A stretch of 64,000 nucleotides of DNA from Anaerocolumna sp. MB42-C2 (GTDB taxonomy: Bacteria; Bacillota; Clostridia; Lachnospirales; Lachnospiraceae): contig NZ_CP133190.1 of NCBI RefSeq assembly GCF_030913705.1, positions 3,447,501-3,511,500 of the forward strand. The letters are read 5' to 3'. The notes beneath the pieces were generated by a model. It had not been told where the DNA came from. It was given only the letters and a program-made list of their open reading frames with translations, and ran no database searches. Made by a program: the position numbers and the translations under genes. Shown in pieces: positions 18,200-26,111 of the stretch (position 1 is the first letter of the stretch; each line of letters starts with the position of its first letter).

Positions 18200-18286
18200 T
18201 CATTTAACGGTAAAACCTATTATTGAGGTAAGCTTACACAATGTTATTGGTTTATAATTTCCGGTTGCTAATATTAAGTTCATCAT
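18200..18286 (-). CDS. Putative leader peptide of the ABC exporter operon (28 aa)
   Basis: A 28-codon ORF beginning MMNLILATGNYKPITLCKL and ending FTVK, with GAGAGG 8 bases before the ATG. It lies about 35 bases after a consensus promoter and about 65 bases before a strong terminator, then about 165 bases before exporter subunit A. The arrangement (promoter, short well-translated ORF, terminator, ABC exporter) resembles ribosome-mediated attenuators such as bmrB upstream of bmrCD in Bacillus. A GGTAA/TTACC complementarity between terminator arm and leader is visible, but I could not define a convincing antiterminator. Confidence 0.6.
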   Translation of the reverse strand: MMNLILATGNYKPITLCKLTSIIGFTVK

Positions 18287-18321
18287 GTTTTTTACCTCTC
18301 TTTCTTTAATAGTCTTTCACC

Positions 18322-18349
18322 ATTATAACATACTAGTAAATTTTGTCAA
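18322..18349 (-). promoter_or_regulatory. Consensus sigma-A promoter of the leader-ABC operon
   Basis: Minus strand TTGACA (18344-18349) and TATAAT (18322-18327) with a 16-bp spacer, both hexamers perfect. The direct repeat bordering the IS1202-like element starts one base upstream of the -35 box. Confidence 0.82.
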
Positions 18350-18376
18350 CCATAAATTTTATAATTAATGAGAAAA
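18350..18376. repeat. 27-bp target duplication, left copy
   Basis: Identical to 20022-20048, flanking the insertion sequence. Starts CCATAAATTT and ends AATGAGAAAA. Confidence 0.85.
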
Positions 18377-20021
18377 TATGATTCATTTATGATAATGTCT
18401 TAGTGTACCACAAATGATTATGTCCCAATTAGTCGTTCATATATTATAATAGAACCTCATGACTTAGAAATGAGGTGGACACAATCAGAAAGGTATTACT
18501 AACAATGGACGAAAACCAAAAGTACGAGGTCATTAAAAAACTCGTAGACACAAATGGTAATAAGAAAACAGCTGCTCTTAAAATAGGTTGTTCAGATCGA
18601 CACATCAATCGCTTAATAAAGGGCTATCAAGAACAAGGTAAGTCTTTCTTTATTCATGGTAACCGAGGGCGACAGCCGGCCATTACTCTTCCTACAGATA
18701 CAAAACAGTTAATCTTGGACTTATATCGTACCAAGTACAGTGACTGCAATCTGACCCATTACTCTGAACTTCTCAAAGAAAAAGAACATATCAGTGTATC
18801 TGTCAGTGCCATTACTTCTATTCTTAGAAAGGAATACATCCTTTCTCCTAAAGCAAACCGTTCTTCCAAGAAAGCGGTAAAAAAAGCACTAAAGGCTATT
18901 CAATCAAAGACTAAGTCTAAAAAGAAAGCAGCTATTATTCAAAGTTCCATCATGGATCTGGAGGATTCGCATCCTAGGCATCCTAGATGCGCGTATTTCG
19001 GTGAAATGCTTCAAATGGATGCGTCCCTACACCTTTGGTTTGGGCAATTCAAAACACAACTCCACATCGCCGTTGATGATGCCACAGGGCAGATTGTTGG
19101 CGCCTACTTTGATGAACAAGAAACATTAAATGGCTATTATCATGTTCTCTATCAGGTTCTTAGTAATTATGGCATTCCATATCAATTTTTTACTGACAAC
19201 CGAACTGTATTTGAGTATAAAAAGAAGCATGAAACCTCTTTAGAGAAAGATACCTTTACTCAGTTTGGTTATGCCTGCAAACAATTAGGAATCGACATTC
19301 GTACTTCCAGCGTTGCACAAGCAAAAGGGCGGGTTGAAAGAATGTTTGGCACTCTTCAATCCCGCCTTCCTGTTGAACTCCGACTTGCGAATGTAACCAG
19401 CATTCAGCAAGCCAATCAATTTCTCCACACCTATATAAAGAAATTTAATAAGCAGTTCGCTTTACCTATTGATAGTATCAAATCTGTGTTCGAAATGCAA
19501 CCAGATAGTGATAAAATCAATCTGACGTTGGCGGTATTATCTTCTAGAAAGATAGATAACGGAAGTTGCCTGAAATATCAAAATGAATACTATCTTCCTG
19601 TAAACAGTCAAGGAATCGCTGTACACCATCGTAAGGGCACCACAGCAATGGTAATTAGATCATTCAATGGTGAACTTTTTAGTTGTATTGGTGAGCAGGT
19701 TTATGCACTTGAGTTACTTCCGGAACACAAGCTTTCTTCAAAAGCATTTGATTTAGCGACCATTCCGGAATTACCAAAAAAGAAATACATACCTCCTATG
19801 AACCATCCTTGGAAGCAGGCATCATTTGAAAAGTACGCTAAAAGTCAATTACATAGAAAAGATGTAGCTTAACTGATATTTCGAAGTCTGTAGGTTTATT
19901 AAGGTTATCCAAATACCGACTGAGCTATGGATTTTCTCCTAAAGTACTATTTAAAACTAAGCACCAGAAATCTGGTGCTTATGTTTAAACTTTTTGAGGA
20001 CATTTTCAAAAACGGTTGACA
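18377..20021 (+). mobile_element. IS1202-like insertion sequence (about 1645 bp)
   Basis: One DDE transposase gene between imperfect inverted ends (17 of 27 positions match between the left end TATGATTC... and the reverse complement of the right end, TGTCAACC...). An exact 27-bp direct repeat flanks it. As I recall ISfinder, IS1202-type elements generate duplications of 24-29 bp, far longer than most IS, which fits. The last six bases of the right end are TTGACA, an outward-facing -35 box. Confidence 0.8.
18475..19872 (+). CDS. DDE transposase, IS1202-like (ISNCY/IS481-type core)
   Basis: Transposase of 465 residues. An N-terminal helix-turn-helix (KKTAALKIGCSDRHINRLIKGY) precedes an integrase core with Asp in EMLQMDASLHLWFG, Asp in FFTDNRTVFEY and Glu in AQAKGRVERMFGTLQ. 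A C-terminal beta domain follows (NEYYLPVNSQGIAVHHRKG). The frame opens with GTG at 18475; ATG at 18505 is an alternative start. The frame is intact, so the element may be active. Confidence 0.88.
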   Translation: MDTIRKVLLTMDENQKYEVIKKLVDTNGNKKTAALKIGCSDRHINRLIKGYQEQGKSFFIHGNRGRQPAITLPTDTKQLILDLYRTKYSDCNLTHYSELLKEKEHISVSVSAITSILRKEYILSPKANRSSKKAVKKALKAIQSKTKSKKKAAIIQSSIMDLEDSHPRHPRCAYFGEMLQMDASLHLWFGQFKTQLHIAVDDATGQIVGAYFDEQETLNGYYHVLYQVLSNYGIPYQFFTDNRTVFEYKKKHETSLEKDTFTQFGYACKQLGIDIRTSSVAQAKGRVERMFGTLQSRLPVELRLANVTSIQQANQFLHTYIKKFNKQFALPIDSIKSVFEMQPDSDKINLTLAVLSSRKIDNGSCLKYQNEYYLPVNSQGIAVHHRKGTTAMVIRSFNGELFSCIGEQVYALELLPEHKLSSKAFDLATIPELPKKKYIPPMNHPWKQASFEKYAKSQLHRKDVA

Positions 20022-20048
20022 CCATAAATTTTATAATTAATGAGAAAA
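20022..20048. repeat. 27-bp target duplication, right copy
   Basis: Identical to 18350-18376. Restoring one copy would rejoin the ABC-operon promoter region with the region upstream of the alarmone synthetase gene. Confidence 0.85.
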
Positions 20049-20119
20049 AATTATCAATATTTAAGAATCCTTAATATTTTATAAAGTTTATTATTATTCA
20101 AAAATTGTTCATATTTGTA

Positions 20120-20128
20120 TGATATAAT
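20120..20128 (+). promoter_or_regulatory. Extended -10 promoter before the alarmone synthetase
   Basis: TGATATAAT is an extended -10 motif about 54 bases before the chosen start. No good -35 is visible at 17 bp. The TTGACA at the IS right end is about 100 bases upstream, too far to pair with it. Confidence 0.45.
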
Positions 20129-20181
20129 AAGTCGAAATGGGTTTAAGGGGTGTTCCTTATTTAAGGAGGAGAACAAAAACT

Positions 20182-21084
20182 ATGGATTTACCTATGTTTT
20201 ACAATGAAGAAGAAGAGTGGAGAAAAGTTATGCTCATGTATGACTCAGCTCTTAAAGAAGTAAATACAAAGCTTGAAATATTAAACGAAGAATTCAAATT
20301 GAATCATCAATATAATCCTATAGAACATATAACATCACGTATGAAATCACCGCAGAGCATTGCCAAAAAGATGCGCCATAACGGCAGGGAATTAACGGTT
20401 GAAAATATTGTTAAATACATTAATGACGTTGCGGGTATCCGCATCATCTGTTCCTTTACTTCCGATATTTACAGGATAGCGGATCTGATTGCGAAGCAAA
20501 GCGATGTTCAGGTACTGAAGGTTAAAGACTATATTATGTTTCCAAAGCCAAACGGTTATACGAGTTATCATATGATTATATCAGTACCCATTTATTTATC
20601 CAGTACCATGGTAAATGTAAAGGTAGAGATTCAGATACGAACCATTGCCATGGATTTTTGGGCAAGTCTGGAGCATAAAATTTATTACAAATTTGAAGGA
20701 AATGCTCCGGAGCGTATAAGGAAAGAATTAAAAGAGTGCGCGGATATTGTATCCTATCTGGATCACAAAATGCTGACGCTTAATGAAGAAATTAAGATTT
20801 ATAATCAAGAGGATTCCATCGAACAATACAAAGAGATACTGTCGGAAAGTTTTCAGAATATGATAAAAGATTCTTACGGGACGGTTATTGATGATAGTGA
20901 GGAAACAGATGGGCAGGAAGTCAAAGAATCCCTAACGGAAGCAGACGAAGCATTCATACAGGCAGCAGTATATAAAGAGAAGCAGGAAGAGAATATAAAT
21001 AATAAAAATCCGGATTCAAAGAAAAAAGAGGATAAAAAATCTGACGGAAAACACCCTAAGTTCTTTCGTTTGAGACAGGATTAA
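20182..21084 (+). CDS. Small alarmone synthetase, (p)ppGpp synthetase (RelQ/YjbM-like)
   Basis: RelA/SpoT-type synthetase without the HD hydrolase domain; makes (p)ppGpp from GTP/GDP and ATP in the cytosol. Synthetase motifs run from about residue 35 to 195: ITSRMKSPQSIAKKMRHNG, DVAGIRIICSF, KPNGYTSYHMII, EIQIRTIAMDFWASLEHKI. The C-terminal 60 residues are a charged Lys/Glu/Asp tail, making it (300 aa) longer than typical RelQ proteins (about 210-260). AAGGAGGAG lies before ATG 20182; a 15-codon longer reading has no ribosome site. Confidence 0.9.
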   Translation: MDLPMFYNEEEEWRKVMLMYDSALKEVNTKLEILNEEFKLNHQYNPIEHITSRMKSPQSIAKKMRHNGRELTVENIVKYINDVAGIRIICSFTSDIYRIADLIAKQSDVQVLKVKDYIMFPKPNGYTSYHMIISVPIYLSSTMVNVKVEIQIRTIAMDFWASLEHKIYYKFEGNAPERIRKELKECADIVSYLDHKMLTLNEEIKIYNQEDSIEQYKEILSESFQNMIKDSYGTVIDDSEETDGQEVKESLTEADEAFIQAAVYKEKQEENINNKNPDSKKKEDKKSDGKHPKFFRLRQD

Positions 21085-21147
21085 AAGAATCTTAAAAAGG
21101 CACTTACTGTTTGCTAATACTTAACAATAACCATAGTGTAAAAAATA

Positions 21148-21241
21148 ACAGGTACATTAATACGATAAAGACGGTAAACCTGTAAAAAGGACTTGCCAAT
21201 TAATCAGAGTAATACGTAAATGATCAGTATAATGTACCTGT
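21148..21241. repeat. Inverted repeat with about 70-nt loop (possible bidirectional terminator)
   Basis: ACAGGTACATTA (21148-21159) is perfectly complementary to TAATGTACCTGT (21230-21241), with further pairing allowing one bulge. It lies between convergent genes and is followed by TTT. The loop is long for a simple terminator. Confidence 0.45.
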
Positions 21242-21273
21242 TTTAAATTATTTATATATTATCAATGGGAAAA

Positions 21274-22272
21274 TTATAATTTGATTTTAGAAAGAAGATC
21301 ACCTAATCCTGTAGATGCTTCACCGCCGGTGCTGTATTCAAAAGGAACTTCATCTACATTATCCAGAATTTCAGCTTTATCCTCAACCGCTTTCATGCTT
21401 AAGCTGACTTTTCCATCTTTCACTTCTGTGATTTTAACGGTAACCTCTTCCCCTTCTTTTATAACTTCATTTGGAGATTTAATACGTCTTCCGCAGATTT
21501 GGGAGATATGAACAAGTCCGGACAACCCCTCACCGATGTTGATAAAAGCACCATAAGGTACAATCTTTTCAACAGTACCCTTTGTAATAAGTCCAATCTG
21601 CAGTCTTGATATTTTGCTGTTTTTATCTTCCAATGCTTTCTCACGCTCTACTTCTTTACCGGATAATACTAATTTTCTGCTGTCTTCCTCTACGGTAATA
21701 ACGATTACTGATATCTCTTTATTTACCCAGGATTCCAAATCTTCCACATAAGTTAAAGATAACTGAGAAGCAGGAATAAATCCACGGATGCCCTCAAGAT
21801 AAGTAACCACACCGCCGTTTACAGCCTGGGCAATCTTAACCTTTAAAACTGTTTTATTATCCATGTATTCTTTCAGGGCTGTCCAGGATAATATATTATC
21901 TGCTTCTTTTTTGGATAACAGGATATTACCTTGTCCGTCATCTTCTTTTATTACGGTTGCAGTTATTTCCTGGCCTATAACAACATCTGCCTTAATGGAA
22001 AAACGAGGGTCGTTGCTTAAATCTTCCAATCGGATAATTCCTTCTGCATAATAGCCTAAATCAACAGTAACTTCCGTATCAGAAATTCCGATAACGGTAC
22101 CTTTAACAATTTCACCCTCTTTAATTCGGATAAAGGATTTATTAATCTGTTCTTCAAAGTCTCCCATAGTAGGAATCGGTTCCGGTGTAGGAGCGACCTC
22201 AACTTCGCCGATATCTTCTTTCAACTCATCATTTAAATCCTGTGTTACTTCCGTTTCGTTATCATTGTACAT
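21274..22272 (-). CDS. S1-domain RNA-binding protein (ribosomal protein S1-like)
   Basis: Protein of 332 residues with an acidic N-terminal tail and three S1 (OB-fold) repeats at about 50-120, 135-205 and 220-290. Signatures are GEIVKGTVIGISDTEVTVDLG, GIRGFIPASQLS and GTVEKIVPYGAFINIGEGLSGLVHISQI. Clostridial S1 homologues of this size bind mRNA and assist translation. The start is set at MYNDNETEV because TAGGAGAAAG lies 6-12 bases upstream. Confidence 0.85.
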   Translation of the reverse strand: MYNDNETEVTQDLNDELKEDIGEVEVAPTPEPIPTMGDFEEQINKSFIRIKEGEIVKGTVIGISDTEVTVDLGYYAEGIIRLEDLSNDPRFSIKADVVIGQEITATVIKEDDGQGNILLSKKEADNILSWTALKEYMDNKTVLKVKIAQAVNGGVVTYLEGIRGFIPASQLSLTYVEDLESWVNKEISVIVITVEEDSRKLVLSGKEVEREKALEDKNSKISRLQIGLITKGTVEKIVPYGAFINIGEGLSGLVHISQICGRRIKSPNEVIKEGEEVTVKITEVKDGKVSLSMKAVEDKAEILDNVDEVPFEYSTGGEASTGLGDLLSKIKL

Positions 22273-22391
22273 AATCTTTCTCCTATCTGAGCTTATCAGG
22301 CACATAAATTATTAATTAATTATACCAGGTTCGCAAGCACCAAGGTATGAGACACTTTGTATCGTTTATAGGCACTTACTAATTTCGCCAC

Positions 22392-22419
22392 TGGTATAAT
22401 ATCTGTCGATATTATACCA
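22392..22419. promoter_or_regulatory. 12-bp perfect palindrome with TATAAT cores upstream of the S1 gene
   Basis: TGGTATAATATC-TGTC-GATATTATACCA. A third TGGTATAAT half lies inverted near 22320-22328. Each half holds a TATAAT, so it can be a -10 region and an operator at once. The rest of the gap 22273-22726 shows no gene. Confidence 0.45.
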
Positions 22420-22726
22420 TAAAAATTTTAGTTAATTCAAGGGCATATAACAACAGGTTTAATAAAAAGGTACCATAAACCACTAAAATTATTACTTAAA
22501 AACCTGCTAAAATAATCAAATTGCTATAAGGGTATATCTATGATAAAATATTATATAGAACACGCTTAAAAACTCGATTATTTAGGTTTAGTTTTCATAA
22601 TAGCGTAAATATATATTAAATATACAAAGTAGCCGCGGGTAACAGGTTAGCGTAAAACAACAATTTTAATTGTTTTACATTTACCTTACGCAAGTAAGAC
22701 TGAAAGGAATTGTACTGGTAAAGAAA

Positions 22727-23692
22727 ATGGAAAAAAAAGATAGATTTCAGGAAATGTTAAGAGATATACTAGAGGTAGCAAAAGTTCAGGGTAATCAGTT
22801 AAGTATGAGCGAGATAAAAAGCTTATTTGGTGATATGGAATTAAATGATATCCAGTATGATCACATATTTGCTTATTTGGCAGCGAATCACATATCTATC
22901 AAGGGTTATGTAGCAACGGAATCAGAATATTCCAAGGTTTTGCAGAATGAAAACAAACAAGTAAAAGACAGTGAGTATGAACCGGAAAGTGCCAGTGATG
23001 GGGATAGTAATAATATAACAGAGGAATTAAAGCAACGGGAATCACATAGGCTTAAAGAAGATTCTGTTTATTTAAAGATGTATTTGGAAGACTTAGGAGC
23101 AATGAAAGAAATTACACCGGAAGAAGAAAATGGCCTTCTGGATAAAATTTTAAAAGGTGAAGCCTTTGCTAAAAGCCGTTATATTGAAGCAAATCTTCAT
23201 TATGTAGTGAAAATAGCGCAGGAATATAAGAAACAAGGGGTATCCCTAGAAGTGTCCATGGAGGACTTAATCCAGGAAGGTAATATGGGTCTTATCAGTG
23301 CGCTTGAAGCTGTATCAGGAATTACAGATAATAAACAGTTAAAAGAGCTGGTTACAGAGTATATAAGAAGTTTTATGGAAGCAGCTATTGAGGAACAAAG
23401 GGAGAGCAGCAGCTTTGAAGATACTATAGTTAAGAAAATCAATTATATTCAGGATGCAGCAAATGAATTGGCCGAGGATTTGTGCCGGGAAGCAAACATT
23501 CATGAACTGGCGGCATATGTAAAGATGCCGGAAGAAGAGATTGCAGATATTATTAATATAGCCGCAGAACGTATTAAATTAGATGACAGCCGCAAAGATG
23601 ACCAGACTGTTAATAACCGTCAACCGGGTAGTCTTGGACATAACCATAATCATACACATAAGCGTCTGAACAGAAGCCCGAGGATAAAATAA
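22727..23692 (+). CDS. Degenerate sigma-70-like protein lacking region 4
   Basis: About 321 residues. An N-terminal part resembling sigma region 1.1 (about 1-75) is followed by an acidic linker. Then come VYLKMYLEDLGAMKEITPEEE (region 1.2-like) and ANLHYVVKIAQEYKKQG..MEDLIQEGNMGLISALEAV (region 2.1-2.2, the core-polymerase contact). The expected region 2.3-2.4 block (YKFSTYATWWIRQAI in housekeeping sigmas) is replaced by unrelated sequence, and a region 3-like helix set (EANIHELAAYVKMPEEEI) precedes a His/Asn-rich tail. No region 4. It may bind RNA polymerase core without normal promoter recognition. The start is uncertain: GAAAGGA lies 7 bases before a CTG at 22715, while ATG 22727 is distant from it. 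Confidence 0.7.
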   Translation: MEKKDRFQEMLRDILEVAKVQGNQLSMSEIKSLFGDMELNDIQYDHIFAYLAANHISIKGYVATESEYSKVLQNENKQVKDSEYEPESASDGDSNNITEELKQRESHRLKEDSVYLKMYLEDLGAMKEITPEEENGLLDKILKGEAFAKSRYIEANLHYVVKIAQEYKKQGVSLEVSMEDLIQEGNMGLISALEAVSGITDNKQLKELVTEYIRSFMEAAIEEQRESSSFEDTIVKKINYIQDAANELAEDLCREANIHELAAYVKMPEEEIADIINIAAERIKLDDSRKDDQTVNNRQPGSLGHNHNHTHKRLNRSPRIK

Positions 23693-23773
23693 CCTTAATC
23701 CTTTGCCGAAGAGGGATTAATCTGTATAGTTCCTAAAGACAAGCCATTAATACGTTTAGAAAGGACCAGCCCC

Positions 23774-24979
23774 ATGGATAATAATCAGAATTTGGAATTG
23801 GATATACGAAAAGATGTCATGGAAAAAGCGGATAACATGAAATGGTACAGGGCTTTCTATAAAAAAAGAACACTGCTGCTTTTACTGCTTCCGCTTTCTT
23901 TCTTTATATTGTGGTTAGTTCGGAATAATCAGGATATTGCTGAATTTGTTTTTGCCAGGGGGATTTATAGATGGATTAGTCAGGGAATCAGTTTAATTTC
24001 CGGTATTTTTCCTTTTTCTTTGATGGAGTTAGAGGTTATATTTTTGCCGGCAACAGCAATTTATTTTATTTTACGTTTTATAGGAACAATTTTTATAAAA
24101 TTAAGAAAAAAAGAAAAAGCAGGTTATACTATTGCTTTAGGGTTTTTAAATGGGATCTGTGTCCTGAGTATGATATTCTTTCTTTATGTCATGTTAGGCG
24201 GTACAAATTATTACCGTTATTCGTTTGCGTCCTACAGCGGATTGGAAATTAAGGATTCTACCGTTGATGAGTTATATAATCTGTGTCTGGAATTAGCAGA
24301 TGAGGCGGCAGGCATCAGGGAACAATTACATCAGAAGAAAGATGCTGAAGATAGTAACGGAGTTCTGAAAGTAAGCACAACCAATTGGAATGAAGTATCG
24401 GATAAATTAGAGAAAGCTTTTATGGATTTATCTAAGGAGTATCCTGTATTAGGCGGTTATTATACCTCTTTAAAACCGGTATTCTTCTCAGACTTTATGT
24501 CTAGAATGGAAATTACAGGAATATTCTGGCCCTTTACCATGGAGGCAAATGTTAATGTGGATGCCGCAGACTACTCTATCCCAGCAACCATGGGACATGA
24601 ACTGGCACATCTTCGGGGATTTATGAGAGAAGACGAGGCTAATTTTATAGGGTATCTTGTCTGCAAGGAATCCGATAATCTGGAATTTCAGTACAGCGGT
24701 ATTATGTTAGCGTTGACTTATGCGGGAAATCAGTTATACAAACAGGATCCGTCCCTTTACCAGTCAGTCAGGGAACATTATAATACAAAAATGATAGCAG
24801 ATCTCCGTGCTGAATATTTTTATTGGGAAAAATTTGAGAATACGGTCATCAGTACGGTTTCCAATACCGTGAATGATAATTATTTAAAAGCGAACAAGCA
24901 AAGTGACGGCGTAAAAAGCTACGGCCGGATGGTGGATCTGCTGCTTGCAGAGTACAGGAAGAACCATCCGTCACAATAG
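23774..24979 (+). CDS. DUF3810 membrane protein with HELAH metallopeptidase-like motif
   Basis: Protein of 401 residues with three transmembrane segments in the first 145 residues (about 33-50, 75-105, 122-142), then a soluble domain carrying GHELAHLRGFMREDEANFIGYL (His275, Glu276, His279 and a downstream Glu) typical of DUF3810. The HExxH-like site suggests a zinc peptidase, but no substrate is established as far as I know. It starts 81 bases after the sigma-like gene on the same strand and may share its transcript. Confidence 0.82.
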   Translation: MDNNQNLELDIRKDVMEKADNMKWYRAFYKKRTLLLLLLPLSFFILWLVRNNQDIAEFVFARGIYRWISQGISLISGIFPFSLMELEVIFLPATAIYFILRFIGTIFIKLRKKEKAGYTIALGFLNGICVLSMIFFLYVMLGGTNYYRYSFASYSGLEIKDSTVDELYNLCLELADEAAGIREQLHQKKDAEDSNGVLKVSTTNWNEVSDKLEKAFMDLSKEYPVLGGYYTSLKPVFFSDFMSRMEITGIFWPFTMEANVNVDAADYSIPATMGHELAHLRGFMREDEANFIGYLVCKESDNLEFQYSGIMLALTYAGNQLYKQDPSLYQSVREHYNTKMIADLRAEYFYWEKFENTVISTVSNTVNDNYLKANKQSDGVKSYGRMVDLLLAEYRKNHPSQ

Positions 24980-25002
24980 AGTAAAAGCAAGATAAAACGG
25001 GC

Positions 25003-25734
25003 TTATCTGGAATATAGATAGGCCCGGCCGGATTTACCGATACGTTTTACTGCCCCTACATAATAGAGTATATTAAGAGCGGTTACGGCGCTATTAAGCT
25101 GCAGGCCGGAAGCTTTCTTATAGTCTTTTGAAGTAAAAGTATCCGGTAAGGTCTTAGGAATCAGCTTATGGTATTCGGAACTGTTTTGAATTATGATTTC
25201 TTCCACTAATTCCGTTGGAATTCGGTCGCATCTGCTGGAGCCTCTTTTTTTGTCTTTGCTCCATCCATTTAAAAAGCGGTATTCTTCCAGGTTCATAAGA
25301 ATGATATGTAAATGGAGATTAGGATGGAGAAGATAATTTTTTATTTTATATAGTTCAGGAAATATCATATAAGGGGATCCGGTTTTGGGAGATTTACGAG
25401 GAGGACTGATTTCGCCTGTTTCTTCATTCACCCATCGTAACCACTTTGTATAAGGAATGGGATATACAATTGTAACAGGCGATATTTCCAAAAATAGTTC
25501 TAATTTTTTTCTTAGTTTATCAAAACTTCTGGTCTGAATCTCAATAATGCCGTTTTCATTTACCATATCGGCATAGAAACCCCCTACTTTAATTTCATGG
25601 CAGGATACATCTGTTACAAGATAATTTTTAAGAATTGCATGGACAGTTTTCTCACCTAAAGTTCCAATACCGTTATCTGCCCTTTTACTGTCAATTATTT
25701 TGTCACAAGTTTGCTGAAACAATAACTGATCCAT
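25003..25734 (-). CDS. Uncharacterised protein, possible PD-(D/E)XK-like nuclease fold plus winged helix
   Basis: Protein of 243 residues. The N-terminal part reads GTLGEKTVHAILKNYL...GGFYADMVNENGIIEIQTRSF. A Glu, then Asp, then E-x-Q arrangement on predicted beta strands is reminiscent of PD-(D/E)XK nucleases with ExQ in place of ExK. The C-terminal 45 residues (FTSKDYKKASGLQLNSAVTALNILYYVGAVKRIGK) look like a winged helix. AAAGGGA precedes the ATG. Related unnamed proteins seem common in this family of bacteria, but I cannot name the family. Activity is speculative. Confidence 0.5.
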   Translation of the reverse strand: MDQLLFQQTCDKIIDSKRADNGIGTLGEKTVHAILKNYLVTDVSCHEIKVGGFYADMVNENGIIEIQTRSFDKLRKKLELFLEISPVTIVYPIPYTKWLRWVNEETGEISPPRKSPKTGSPYMIFPELYKIKNYLLHPNLHLHIILMNLEEYRFLNGWSKDKKRGSSRCDRIPTELVEEIIIQNSSEYHKLIPKTLPDTFTSKDYKKASGLQLNSAVTALNILYYVGAVKRIGKSGRAYLYSR

Positions 25735-26111
25735 TTATCAATCCCTTTCTACCATAAGTGAGGTTAGATTAAAAGTCCCAATACAGCCTTACCTTATACT
25801 GTACCGTTGTAAATAGCAGGTACTGAATTAAGAGAAATTAATACAAGGCTGTACTAGATCACCCCTATAGAATATAGCAGCTAAGCATGGACGTCAAGAC
25901 TTAAGTTTATTTAAAACTCAGGATTTAAACCGTAACAGACAGAATACTTAATTTGGTATCTTCTATTGTTTAATTTTGATTCGTGGTCTATAATATGGAT
26001 AAATAAAATATTGGATTGACTGTCGGAAGCTGCTTCCTCTGTTGAATCCAGAGTGAAAGATGGAAAGGATGCAACATCTGCCTGCAGATGTGTTATGCAA
26101 TAGGTGTAAAA
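25735..26111. other. Intergenic region upstream of the aminopeptidase
   Basis: Contains TACAGCCTT at about 25782 and its inverted copy AAGGCTGTA at about 25845, with GTACC/GGTAC inside, a potential long hairpin. No gene. A promoter for the aminopeptidase is expected near 25980-26040 but none is convincing. Confidence 0.4.
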
